Part shown: positions 18,429 through 27,981 of the stretch, in pieces
Layout: every line of letters starts with the position of its first letter
How positions within the stretch are numbered: position 1 is the stretch's first letter
Assembly (NCBI GenBank): GCA_902826605.1
Contig: CADEFM010000002.1
Location: forward strand, 310,001 to 374,000
Origin: an uncultured Acidobacteriota bacterium
Lineage (GTDB): Bacteria > Acidobacteriota > Terriglobia > Bryobacterales > Bryobacteraceae
Length of the DNA stretch: 64,000 nt
Reading direction: 5' to 3'
Translations under genes and position numbers: made by a program
The notes under the pieces: model-generated
The model's input: the letters and a program-made list of their open reading frames with translations, nothing else
Database searches by the model: none
Told to the model about the DNA's origin: nothing

Positions 18429-21400
18429 ATGAACACAAAATCGATACGAGCGGTTTTCGCGATCTTTTCCTCACAAGAAGAAAGCGAACGCGCGTATGAA
18501 TTGGTCCGGTCAACGCGCAGGGAAAGCGTGTTAGTAACGGTCGGCACCCGCATGGGATCTCGCTCCGCCCTCACGCGCTATGCGGGATTAATCCTGGAAG
18601 GCGAGAACGCCGTTCTTGTCGCGGCGCCACCATCCGACGTGGAGGTGATTGTCGCGGATCTGCGGAAGACCGGAGAACCGTTAATTTTCATGTTAACGGA
18701 GGCTGTGCCTGCGGTTCCTGAGATTGCTCCGACGGATTCAGCCGCCTCGATTGCCGAAATGGCGCGCAGCTGTTCCGCTCGACGCAGCCCCTCTCCGTTG
18801 TTCAAGAGTCAGATCCTCGCTCGCTTGCGCGAAAGTGAGACTTCTCTTGAGGCCGTGCGCCAGAGTCTGGCGGAAGCGGCCCGCCTAGATCATACGCTGA
18901 CGGCTTCCGCGGAATGGCTTCTGGACAATGCATATCTGATCCGAACGGCGATATCCGAGATTCGCCGCTCCTTGCCTAGAGATTACGTACGGATGCATGC
19001 CCGGCAATACGGCTATCTTTTCGTCTCCGAGCTGGCAGCCGAACTAGTGCGTTTTTCGGATCACGCACTCGACGAAACCAATATTTCTCAAGCGCTCATT
19101 GAATATCAGCGATGGACAACGCTTTCCATCGCTGAATTGTGGTCGTTTCCGCTTCTATTGCGTTTGTCCCTCATTGAATCATTGGCTCAGTTGGTTCAGC
19201 GCGTCGATCGTTCTCAGCAGCTCCGAGAGGCAGCTTATTTTTGGGCCAACCGCCTGGCTGCGAGCTCAAGACGCGATGCCGAAACGTGTGAACGTACGTT
19301 GCGCCAATTGGAATCCGAACCGGTCGCGGCGGCTCCCTATTTCGCGACTTGCCTGGTGGAACAGCTCCAGGATGAGGATCGTGCGCTCGCGCCCACGCAG
19401 CAATGGATCGAAGTACAGCAAGGCAAGTCCCTGGCGGAGGTTGTACGCAGCGAACACAACCGTGAGGCGGCGGAGCGGGTATCGATAGCCAACGCTTTCG
19501 GAAGCCTGCGCTCACTGGCCAGATTGGATTTCACGAAGGTTTTCGAAGCGACCAGTTTGGTGGAGCAAGTATTGCGCGTGGACCGCACTCACGCACATAG
19601 TGATTTCGCCACGCGTGACCGCTCCAGGCGGATGGTCGAACAGATTGCCAGGCATAGCAACACACCGGAATTGGAGGTGGCTCGCCTCGCCGTTACGCTG
19701 GCCGCGCAACAGGAAGGAGCAACTCCGGCTTCCTATTTTCTTTTGACCGACGGCATCGACGAGTTGGAACACGCCACCGGCGCGCGGATGCCTCTGTGGG
19801 TCCGCACGACTCGCGCGCTCCGTCACAAGGCAACTCCCCTGTATTTAGGTAGCCTGTTCCTGCTTACGGCATGTTTCCTGGCGTTATCGATGACCTTCGC
19901 CTGGGCGGTTGGCGTTCGCCAAATGAGCCTGCTGATCACGTTGGGCACACTGGCTCTGTTCCCATTGAGTGAACTGGCGGTTCAGGTCATCAATGCACTA
20001 GTTATTTCACTGCTTCCACCCGATCCGCTGCCCAAAATGGACTTCAAGAACGGAATACCCGCCGATCAGGCAACCCTCGTCGTCGTACCGATGATGTTGT
20101 CCAGCACGGAGGTGGTACGGCAGGAAGTGGAGAAGTTGGAGGTTCGTTTTCTTGCGAATCAGGAGTCCAATTTGTACTTCGGCCTTTTGTCGGACTTCAC
20201 GGATTCCCTCGAGGCCCGTGCGTTCGGAGACGCGGAAATTCTTGAAGTGGCACGGCAAGGCGTCGACCAGTTGAATCAACGTTACGCAGGGAACCGCTTC
20301 CAGCTATTTCATCGTTCCCGCGTGTGGTCCGATACCGAGCGAAGGTGGATCGGGCGTGAGCGTAAGCGTGGAAAACTGGAAGACCTGAACGCATTCTTGG
20401 GCGGAGAGGGCGATTCCTCCATTCATGTTGTGGGCAAGCTCCCTCTATCCATCCCTTACGTCATCACGCTGGACTCCGACACGCAATTGCCACCCGGTTC
20501 CGCGAGGCGCATGATTGAGACACTGGCCCATCCCTTGAATCGGGTGGTTCTCGACCCTGTTACGCGCGTCCGCAAGCGCGGCTTTACTATCATCCAGCCC
20601 CGCGTCAGTATTTCGCTGCCGGGCGCCACCGCCACGCGCTTCACCCGGGCTTTCGCCGATACCACGGGTACGGACCCATATTGCCAGACCGTGTCCGACG
20701 CCCAGCAGGATCTGTTCGGAGAGGCAATATTCCACGGCAAAGCGATCTATGATGTGCGAGCGTTTCGCGAAAGTCTGGAGAATCGCTTTCCGGCGGAAAC
20801 CCTGCTGAGCCATGATTTGATTGAAGGCGCGTATGTGGGCGTCGGTTTGGCCAGCGACATCGAGTTGTTTGAAACCATGCCGTGCGACTATGCCAGCTAC
20901 AGCAAGCGCCAGCATCGCTGGATTCGCGGCGATTGGCAGATCGCACCGTGGATCTTCAGCCGGGTTCCCATTGCCACCGGGGTTTGGGAGCGCAATCCAC
21001 TCAGCGCCATCAATCGCTGGCGTATTTTCGATAACTTGAGGCGAAGTCTAGTTCCCAGCACTTCTTTGCTGCTGCTTTTGTTCGGGTGGCTGATCTCAAA
21101 TGCGCCCGGAGTGTGGAGTCTGGTAGTGGGCCTAGCCGTGGCCATTCCCGCCGCCGCGCCATTGCTGGATCGGTTTGCCAGATATTTGCAAGGGTCCATT
21201 CGTGGCTGGCGGGGAGCCTTCGACGAAGTGATCCGCGCGGCGATCATGCTGGCGTTCCTGCCTCATCAGGCTTGGCTTTCTCTGGACGCCATCGTTCGCG
21301 TAACCTACCGGCGATGGTTTTCTCGCCATCATCTCCTGCAGTGGATTACCGCCGACACTGTTTCGCGCAATCGGGCGCATTTGACATCCACTATGCGGGC

Positions 21401-24400
21401 CATGATCGGGATCTCGATCTTATCGCTCCTGCTCATGGTGGTGATGCGGGTGGAAAGCCGGTTCGCGACCAGCGCTGTTTTCCTGGTGCTGTGGGCGCTT
21501 TCGCCGCTGGTAATGGAATGGCTATCGCGGCCCGTACGCGACAACGGACGCCAGCCATTTCAGATTGGCAACACGCCGTTTCTGCGGAGCCTGGCGCGGC
21601 GCACGTGGCGTTATTTCGACGACCTTGTCGGGCCCACCATGAACTGGCTGCCTCCAGACAACACACAACTTTCCCTGCGTATTGAGGTTGCTCCCCGAAC
21701 GTCGCCCACCAATATAGGGCTGTGGCTCACTTCCGCACTGGCGGCTCGGGACTTCGGTTATTTGACGCCGGACGATTTTTGGCGCCGCTCTTCCCAAACA
21801 ATTGCCACCATCGAGCGGCTGGAGCTCTACGAAGGTCATTTGCTCAATTGGTACGACATACAATCGTTACAGCCGTTGATGCCCCGTTATGTCTCAACAG
21901 CGGATAGCGGCAATCTGCTGGCGTGCCTGTGGGTACTGGAGCAAGGATGTCACGACACCATTCGGGCGCCCTTGCTGGGACAATGCTTACGAGGTCTTTC
22001 CGACACTCTGTCCGTCTTACGGGAAATGTGCGGAGAGGATCCTCCTGCAGCCGAACAACTCGATACCCTGCGGCGGCTGGTCCGCGGCAAGGCTGAAGGA
22101 CATGGATTAATCGGCCGTCTGCGTCTGGCCGTAGCGCCTCTGCATCAATTGAAGGAACTGCAGCGGGGCGAAGATGCGTCGTATTGGGCTTCCCGGTTCG
22201 AATACGAGCTTGGATCGTGGACGGAAACCGTCGAGCTCTATCTTAAGTGGATGGAAACCCTCATGCGTCCGCCGGAAGCGGTGACTGTATTAGGTGAACA
22301 TGTGGCGCGTCTACGGCGTCGCGCCGTGCGCCAGGCGCCGTCGTTGAATGCGCTCGCGTCGGGCCATTCCGGGCCCGTCGACGAAATATTGACCCGCCGC
22401 ATGGATCCTGGACTTCCCTCGGATGTGGCGGGCTGGCTCAACCAGCTTGCCGTGGAATACCAAGACGCTCGCATCAACGCGACGACAGCCGTCGCTAACT
22501 TAAAGCACCTGGCGGAAAATGCCGAGAAACTCGCTGCAGGGATGAACATGGGCTTTCTTTATGACAAACAACGGCGCTTGTTTGGCATAGGACATACGGT
22601 CGGCCTGCCGCATGAATTTACCAGTCATTACGATTTGCTTGCCAGTGAATCCCGTTTGGCCAGCCTCGTGGCGATTGCGAAAGGCGAAGTTCCGGTTGAA
22701 CACTGGTTCGCGCTGGGACGCCCCCGGGCGGCTTCCAGCACGGGTCAGACATTACTCTCCTGGAGCGGCACCACATTTGAGTATCTGATGCCGGCGCTGT
22801 TTACGCGGCTCTACAAGAATTCACTTTTGGAATATGCGTGCAACGACGCCGTGGAACAGCAGATTGAATATGGAAACCGAATGCACGTGCCATGGGGCAT
22901 TTCTGAATCCGCTTTCAGCGCGTTGGATGCGAATCAAACCTACCAATACCAGGCTTTCGGAGTTCCTCAGCTCGCCTTGAAACCGGGGCTCGAGACCGAG
23001 GGACTGGTAATTTCGCCATACTCGACCATGCTGGCACTGCCCGTCGAACCCGCGGCGGCCGTGGGTAACCTGAAGCACCTCGAGGAACTGGGAATGCTTG
23101 GTCCCATGGGATTTTACGAGGCCATCGATTTTACTCGCGCTGCGAAACGGCACGGGGAACGCGGCGTGGTGATCTATGCCTACATGGCGCATCACCAGGG
23201 CATGAGTCTGCTGGCGCTTGACAACACGCTGCATCGAGCCGTCATGCAGCGCCGCTTTCATTCGGATTTGCGCATACGCGCCGTGGAATCGGTGCTATTC
23301 GAGCGGATTCCCGTGACGCGGTTTTCATTGGACAAGGACACGGCTGTTACACCGTTCACACGTCCGGCCACCACGGAGGAACCGGCGGAGCGCATTTGGA
23401 AGGACACCACGCCGGTACCACGCGTTCATTTCTATGGAAACGGCCGGTATGCCCTGATGGTGACGAACTCGGGAGGCGGCTATAGCCGGTGGAGGGATCT
23501 GGATTTGTCCCGTTGGAGATCGGACACCACACTGGACGCCTGGGGCAGCTTTCTCTACATACGAGATACGCGATCCGATTCTTTGTGGTCGGCAGCCTAT
23601 CATCCGATGGGCGGCACAGCCGGCGTGAGCTCCGCCCACTTTTCCGCGGACCGGGCTGAGTTCCACCGCCAGGCATTCGGCATCGAAACGGTAATGGAAA
23701 TTACCGTGGCGCCTGAGGACGACGTTGAACTGCGGAGGGTGAAAGTCACCAATCGTTCCGTGCGAAGCCGGCCCTTGGAATTCACCAGTTATTGCGAGCT
23801 GGCGTTGTGCCAGCATGCGGCCGATAAAGCGCATCCCGCATTCGCCAAGATGTTCGTCGAAACCGAAAAAACCGCGGACGACATTTTGATCGCATGGCGG
23901 CGTCCCCGTGCACCGGAAGATCCGCCGGTCTGGACGGCGCATCTGATGGCGGGTGTACCCGGCCGCATTCAATACGAAACCGACCGGGCGAAATTTCTCG
24001 GGCGAGGCAATACGGTGGAATTCGCGGCGTCTTTGCGCCAGCCTCTTTCAGGAACGACTGGAATTGTCATCGATCCGGTATTCAGTCTTCGTTGCCAAAT
24101 TACCTTGGATCCGCTCTCGCAAAGCGAATTTGTACTCGTGACGGTCATTGCGTCATCGCGCGAGGAAGCGCTGGCGCTCGCCGGAAAATATCGCCGCGCG
24201 GAAGCGGTCACGCGAGCCTTTGAGATGGCCTGGACGCGCAGCCAGTTGGAGTTCCGTTATCTTGGCATCGGCCCCGCGAAGGCTCACCGCTTTTATGAAC
24301 TCGCCAGCCATCTGCTCTATCCAAATCCCTACCTTCGTGTCCCCACGACCCGGCTAGAACGAAACAAGCTTGGACAAAGTGCCATGTGGGGTTATGGCAT

Positions 24401-27400
24401 CTCCGGCGATGTGCCCCTCATAACGGTGGTTGTGGGCGATCCCCGCGGTCTGCCACTCGTACGCGAGCTGCTGCTGGCGCATACGTATTGGCGTATGCGG
24501 GGCTTCCATGCGGATCTTGTGATCCTGAATCAGGAAAGTCCCAGCTATGAACAACCGCTGCATCGGAGGCTGCAACGGCAGATTGACGCATATTCTCAAA
24601 AACTCGGCGATCGCCAGCAGGGCGCGGTGTATCTGCTGGACTGGACTGCGCTCCCGCAAGAACACATCGATCTGCTGTTAGCCGCATCCGGCGCAGTGCT
24701 GGGAGGCAATCGAGGATCATTACAGCAGCAACTGGCCATCGCCAGAAAAAGTCCCGAGCCGCCGCCCTTCGTTCGCAGCGGCACCGCCGCTGAAGAACCC
24801 TCCGTGGTATTGCCCTTTCTTGAGCTGCCTTACTTTAACGGATTGGGCGGTTTCACGAAAGATGGCCGCGAGTATGCCATCTACCTGGCGCCCACGCGCA
24901 AGACTCCTTCGCCTTGGGTTAACGTGATGGCGAACGCGAATTTCGGAACGCTGGTGAGCGAGAGTGGCCTGGGCTTCACGTGGCGCGGCAACAGTCAAAC
25001 CAATCGATTAACCCCCTGGCACAACGATCCTGTAACAGATCCACAATCAGAAATCATTTTCTTACGCGATGACGACAGCGGCGCCTGCTGGACTCCCACG
25101 CCCCACACTATTCGTGAAAACGACGCGTATCGGGCGCGCCACGGCCAGGGTTATACCGTGTTCGAGCACAACAGTCATGCCATCGGACAAGAGTTAACGG
25201 TATTCGTGCCGTTGAATGACGATGGCTCCGGTGATTCGGTAAAAGTATATCGGCTCCGCTTGAGAAACGATTCGTCCCGCCGCCGCCGGTTGACGGTTCT
25301 GTATTTCGCGGAGTGGGTGCTCGGAGCAAATCGCGAGGATCAGCAACCTCACATTCACACTGCCTTTGACGCCGAGTCCGGCGCGATATTCGCAAGTCAG
25401 GCATGGAATGGGACCCAGCCGAATCAAACGGCATTTGCGGCTTCGAGTCCCCGCGCCACATCGTATTCCGGTGACCGTACCGAATTCCTGGGCCGCAATC
25501 GATCGGCATCCCGGCCCGACGCCCTCGAGCGGGCGCGTTTGGACAATCGCACGGGTGCGGGCCTCGATCCCGCCGCGGCACTTCACATCGAGGTAACTCT
25601 AGACCGGGGCGCTCAGACCGAAGTCATATTTCTCTTGGGAGAAGCGGGCACCGCCGATGAGGCTCGGGCGACGATCTATCGCTACCAAAACGCCGAGCAA
25701 GTGGAACAGGCGTTGGCGGTCACGCGCAACTCCTGGAATGCTACGCTCGGTGCATTGCAGGTGCGCACGCCCGTCTTGTCCACCAATTTCCTACTGAACC
25801 GCTGGCTGCCTTATCAGGCTCTGAGCTGCCGGTTTTGGGGCCGCTCGGGATTCTATCAATCCAGCGGCGCATTCGGTTTCAGGGATCAGTTGCAGGATTC
25901 GCTCGCGTTCGTCTATTCACGACCCAACCTTGTAAGAGCGCACATTTTGCGGTCCGCCAGCCGTCAATTCGTAGAAGGCGACGTTCAACATTGGTGGCAC
26001 CCTGAAACCGGGATGGGCGTCCGTACCCTCTGTTCCGACGATTTGTTGTGGCTGCCGTTCGTCGTGGCGCACTATGTGGCTGTTACCGGCGATGAAGCAA
26101 TTTTGAATGAAGAGGTCCCTTTCCTGGATGGTGAACCGCTAAAGGAAAACGAGCACGAACGGCTTTTCATACCGCCGATTTCGGCGCACGCCGCACCCCT
26201 GTGGGAACACTGCCGCCGGGCGATTGACCAGGCGTGGAAGCTGGGTGTCCACGGTCTTCCGTTGATCGGCACGGGCGATTGGAATGACGGGATGAATCGA
26301 GTGGGAATCGAGGGCCGGGGAGAAAGCGTGTGGCTCGCATGGTTTCTGTGCACTGTTGTTGACTCGTTTGCCCCTCGTATTGAGGCCAGGGATGCAACGC
26401 TTGCTGCGGATTGGCGAGCCCGGGCGCTGGCGTTGAAAAATGCGGTCGAGGCATCCTGCTGGGACGGCGATTGGTACCTGCGGGGGTTTTTCGACAACGG
26501 CACTCCTCTCGGGTCCCACACAAATGCGGAGGCGCGTATCGATTCCATCGCTCAGTCCTGGGCGGTTATGGCAGCGGCGCCGGTCGAACGTAGCCGGCGC
26601 GCCATGGAGTCCGCCGAGCGCATTCTGGTGGACGATGACGCCAAGCTGGTGCGGTTGTTCGCGCCTCCTTTCGATCACTCCAGCCCCCATCCTGGTTACA
26701 TCATGGGCTACCCACCGGGTATGCGTGAGAACGGCGGCCAGTACACGCACGGCGCGCTGTGGATGGCGACGGCATGGGCCCGCATGGGTGAGGGTGGCGC
26801 AGCGGTCCGGTTGCTCACAATGATGAATCCAGTGGAGCATAGCCGTAGTCCCAAGGACGCCGAGCTTTATCGCGGCGAGCCGTACATTGCCGCAGCCGAT
26901 GTGTCATCCGCGGAAGGGAGGGTGGGACAGAGCGGCTGGACCTGGTATACCGGTTCTGCCGGAGTGATGTATCGCGTCTGGATTGAAGAAGTACTGGGAT
27001 TCGGTTTGCGCGGCGATTCGCTCACTCTGCGCCCAGCGATACCGGAAGAATGGCCTGGGTTCGAAATCGTGTATCGTCATCGCTCCGCGGTGTATGACAT
27101 TCGCGTAGAGAGAGATCCGACTATCTTGTCACCCATGATTGTAATCGACGGGAGCGCCGCAATCGCCGGCGATACGGTACAACTCGCCGATGACGGCGGT
27201 ACTCACGTGATTACGCTGCGTATTCCGTTGAATGCGCAATCGCGGTGGCCCCCAGATGCGCCGGTCAAGGAACGTGCAAAAGCCGCCTCACCCGTGGGAA
27301 CAGGGGCGAATGTGACAGTTCCTGCGCTGGCACCTCAACTGCACGTGAATGGGGGAACCCGGCCGCTCCAGGCCGGCGCCTTACTAGAAGAAAGGACAAC

Positions 27401-27407
27401 GCGATGA
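18429..27407 (+). CDS. ndvB: Cyclic beta-1,2-glucan synthase (NdvB/ChvB type)
   Basis: 2992 residues, close to the family's usual size. Roughly 95 N-terminal residues of unknown fold, then membrane helices (about 465-528), a GT84 glycosyltransferase domain with TLDSDTQ (Asp682, Asp684), HDLIEGAYVG and QHRWIRGDW (from 828), a second membrane cluster (868-1034), a glycoamylase-like domain (about 1380-1600), two GH94-type beta-sandwich regions, and a C-terminal (alpha/alpha)6 phosphorylase-like domain with GTGDWNDGMN (Asp2620 region). Family knowledge: it starts, extends and cyclises beta-1,2-glucan from UDP-glucose at the inner membrane, and the GH94 part trims chain length. The product is a periplasmic osmoprotectant and envelope factor. 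Its stop overlaps the csbD-like start. Confidence 0.92.
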   Translation: MNTKSIRAVFAIFSSQEESERAYELVRSTRRESVLVTVGTRMGSRSALTRYAGLILEGENAVLVAAPPSDVEVIVADLRKTGEPLIFMLTEAVPAVPEIAPTDSAASIAEMARSCSARRSPSPLFKSQILARLRESETSLEAVRQSLAEAARLDHTLTASAEWLLDNAYLIRTAISEIRRSLPRDYVRMHARQYGYLFVSELAAELVRFSDHALDETNISQALIEYQRWTTLSIAELWSFPLLLRLSLIESLAQLVQRVDRSQQLREAAYFWANRLAASSRRDAETCERTLRQLESEPVAAAPYFATCLVEQLQDEDRALAPTQQWIEVQQGKSLAEVVRSEHNREAAERVSIANAFGSLRSLARLDFTKVFEATSLVEQVLRVDRTHAHSDFATRDRSRRMVEQIARHSNTPELEVARLAVTLAAQQEGATPASYFLLTDGIDELEHATGARMPLWVRTTRALRHKATPLYLGSLFLLTACFLALSMTFAWAVGVRQMSLLITLGTLALFPLSELAVQVINALVISLLPPDPLPKMDFKNGIPADQATLVVVPMMLSSTEVVRQEVEKLEVRFLANQESNLYFGLLSDFTDSLEARAFGDAEILEVARQGVDQLNQRYAGNRFQLFHRSRVWSDTERRWIGRERKRGKLEDLNAFLGGEGDSSIHVVGKLPLSIPYVITLDSDTQLPPGSARRMIETLAHPLNRVVLDPVTRVRKRGFTIIQPRVSISLPGATATRFTRAFADTTGTDPYCQTVSDAQQDLFGEAIFHGKAIYDVRAFRESLENRFPAETLLSHDLIEGAYVGVGLASDIELFETMPCDYASYSKRQHRWIRGDWQIAPWIFSRVPIATGVWERNPLSAINRWRIFDNLRRSLVPSTSLLLLLFGWLISNAPGVWSLVVGLAVAIPAAAPLLDRFARYLQGSIRGWRGAFDEVIRAAIMLAFLPHQAWLSLDAIVRVTYRRWFSRHHLLQWITADTVSRNRAHLTSTMRAMIGISILSLLLMVVMRVESRFATSAVFLVLWALSPLVMEWLSRPVRDNGRQPFQIGNTPFLRSLARRTWRYFDDLVGPTMNWLPPDNTQLSLRIEVAPRTSPTNIGLWLTSALAARDFGYLTPDDFWRRSSQTIATIERLELYEGHLLNWYDIQSLQPLMPRYVSTADSGNLLACLWVLEQGCHDTIRAPLLGQCLRGLSDTLSVLREMCGEDPPAAEQLDTLRRLVRGKAEGHGLIGRLRLAVAPLHQLKELQRGEDASYWASRFEYELGSWTETVELYLKWMETLMRPPEAVTVLGEHVARLRRRAVRQAPSLNALASGHSGPVDEILTRRMDPGLPSDVAGWLNQLAVEYQDARINATTAVANLKHLAENAEKLAAGMNMGFLYDKQRRLFGIGHTVGLPHEFTSHYDLLASESRLASLVAIAKGEVPVEHWFALGRPRAASSTGQTLLSWSGTTFEYLMPALFTRLYKNSLLEYACNDAVEQQIEYGNRMHVPWGISESAFSALDANQTYQYQAFGVPQLALKPGLETEGLVISPYSTMLALPVEPAAAVGNLKHLEELGMLGPMGFYEAIDFTRAAKRHGERGVVIYAYMAHHQGMSLLALDNTLHRAVMQRRFHSDLRIRAVESVLFERIPVTRFSLDKDTAVTPFTRPATTEEPAERIWKDTTPVPRVHFYGNGRYALMVTNSGGGYSRWRDLDLSRWRSDTTLDAWGSFLYIRDTRSDSLWSAAYHPMGGTAGVSSAHFSADRAEFHRQAFGIETVMEITVAPEDDVELRRVKVTNRSVRSRPLEFTSYCELALCQHAADKAHPAFAKMFVETEKTADDILIAWRRPRAPEDPPVWTAHLMAGVPGRIQYETDRAKFLGRGNTVEFAASLRQPLSGTTGIVIDPVFSLRCQITLDPLSQSEFVLVTVIASSREEALALAGKYRRAEAVTRAFEMAWTRSQLEFRYLGIGPAKAHRFYELASHLLYPNPYLRVPTTRLERNKLGQSAMWGYGISGDVPLITVVVGDPRGLPLVRELLLAHTYWRMRGFHADLVILNQESPSYEQPLHRRLQRQIDAYSQKLGDRQQGAVYLLDWTALPQEHIDLLLAASGAVLGGNRGSLQQQLAIARKSPEPPPFVRSGTAAEEPSVVLPFLELPYFNGLGGFTKDGREYAIYLAPTRKTPSPWVNVMANANFGTLVSESGLGFTWRGNSQTNRLTPWHNDPVTDPQSEIIFLRDDDSGACWTPTPHTIRENDAYRARHGQGYTVFEHNSHAIGQELTVFVPLNDDGSGDSVKVYRLRLRNDSSRRRRLTVLYFAEWVLGANREDQQPHIHTAFDAESGAIFASQAWNGTQPNQTAFAASSPRATSYSGDRTEFLGRNRSASRPDALERARLDNRTGAGLDPAAALHIEVTLDRGAQTEVIFLLGEAGTADEARATIYRYQNAEQVEQALAVTRNSWNATLGALQVRTPVLSTNFLLNRWLPYQALSCRFWGRSGFYQSSGAFGFRDQLQDSLAFVYSRPNLVRAHILRSASRQFVEGDVQHWWHPETGMGVRTLCSDDLLWLPFVVAHYVAVTGDEAILNEEVPFLDGEPLKENEHERLFIPPISAHAAPLWEHCRRAIDQAWKLGVHGLPLIGTGDWNDGMNRVGIEGRGESVWLAWFLCTVVDSFAPRIEARDATLAADWRARALALKNAVEASCWDGDWYLRGFFDNGTPLGSHTNAEARIDSIAQSWAVMAAAPVERSRRAMESAERILVDDDAKLVRLFAPPFDHSSPHPGYIMGYPPGMRENGGQYTHGALWMATAWARMGEGGAAVRLLTMMNPVEHSRSPKDAELYRGEPYIAAADVSSAEGRVGQSGWTWYTGSAGVMYRVWIEEVLGFGLRGDSLTLRPAIPEEWPGFEIVYRHRSAVYDIRVERDPTILSPMIVIDGSAAIAGDTVQLADDGGTHVITLRIPLNAQSRWPPDAPVKERAKAASPVGTGANVTVPALAPQLHVNGGTRPLQAGALLEERTTR

Positions 27408-27625
27408 ATTGGGATCAAATGGAAGGCAAGTGGAAGCAATTCAAAGGGTCCGTGAAGCAGCAATGGGGAAAGCTTACCGATGATGACCTGGACTATATCA
27501 GCGGATCCCGAGACAAGCTGGTAGGAAAGCTGCAGGAGCGCTACGGCATCCAAAAGGAAAAGGCTCAAGCGCAGGCAAATGAATGGCTGGATACGTTCCC
27601 CGAAGACGCGTATTCGAGCCGTTAG
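27404..27625 (+). CDS. CsbD-family stress protein
   Basis: 73 residues beginning MNWDQMEGKWKQFKGSVKQQ, with GKLTDDDLDYISGSRDKLVGKLQERYG, the standard CsbD pattern. CsbD proteins are small, hydrophilic and helical; in Bacillus the gene belongs to the sigma-B general stress regulon, and the molecular role is unknown. The ATG overlaps the ndvB TGA (ATGA) and AAAGGA lies 7 bases upstream, so translation is coupled to the glucan synthase. This supports a stress or osmotic role for the operon. A terminator follows. Confidence 0.92.
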   Translation: MNWDQMEGKWKQFKGSVKQQWGKLTDDDLDYISGSRDKLVGKLQERYGIQKEKAQAQANEWLDTFPEDAYSSR

Positions 27626-27644
27626 CCGGGACGTTTCTGCACTC

Positions 27645-27676
27645 AGGCGAGGACGGAAGTCCTCGCCTCTTTTGTT
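27645..27676 (+). terminator. Intrinsic terminator of the ndvB-csbD operon
   Basis: Perfect 10-bp stem AGGCGAGGAC / GTCCTCGCCT with a GGAA tetraloop, followed by CTTTTGTT. It lies 19 bases after the csbD-like stop. Confidence 0.9.
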
Positions 27677-27981
27677 GCCATGCGCATTTCATGCAGGAAC
27701 TATTTCCCATGTTGTGCCGCTTCGTTCGGGTGCACATGATTCAAAGTCCCATGTGTTCAGTGGATACGGCTGGCCCTAAAATTGCATTTTCAACGTTGTA
27801 GTCCGGCGAACACGAATCAGTTGCGGAAGCAGATTGCAACATGCATAAGCTTATTGGGAAAACTGTTTTTGCGGGCCGCAGCCGCTCTTGCTTGTTCGCT
27901 CTAAAAACGGGATTCTATGGATGATCGGAGCCCCTGGGTTAGATCTTGTGCAACGCCGCCTATAGCGGTATCCTCACGGAC
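27677..27981. other. Intergenic region before the second VWA gene
   Basis: About 300 bp without a gene, bounded by the terminator and the VWA start. The only feature seen is the sigma-54-like element at 27771. The leader from there to the start codon would be about 185 bases. Confidence 0.5.
27771..27786 (+). promoter_or_regulatory. Sigma-54 (-24/-12) promoter candidate before VWA gene 2
   Basis: TGGCCCTAAAATTGCA has GG and GC at exact RpoN spacing, plus the preferred A after TTGC and an AT-rich run beyond it. The predicted start is near 27797, upstream of the VWA gene at 27982. Confidence 0.6.

Noticed and set aside
26139..26840. Antisense frame of 233 residues inside ndvB
   Set aside because: It covers the GH94 catalytic domain of ndvB, which is well supported.
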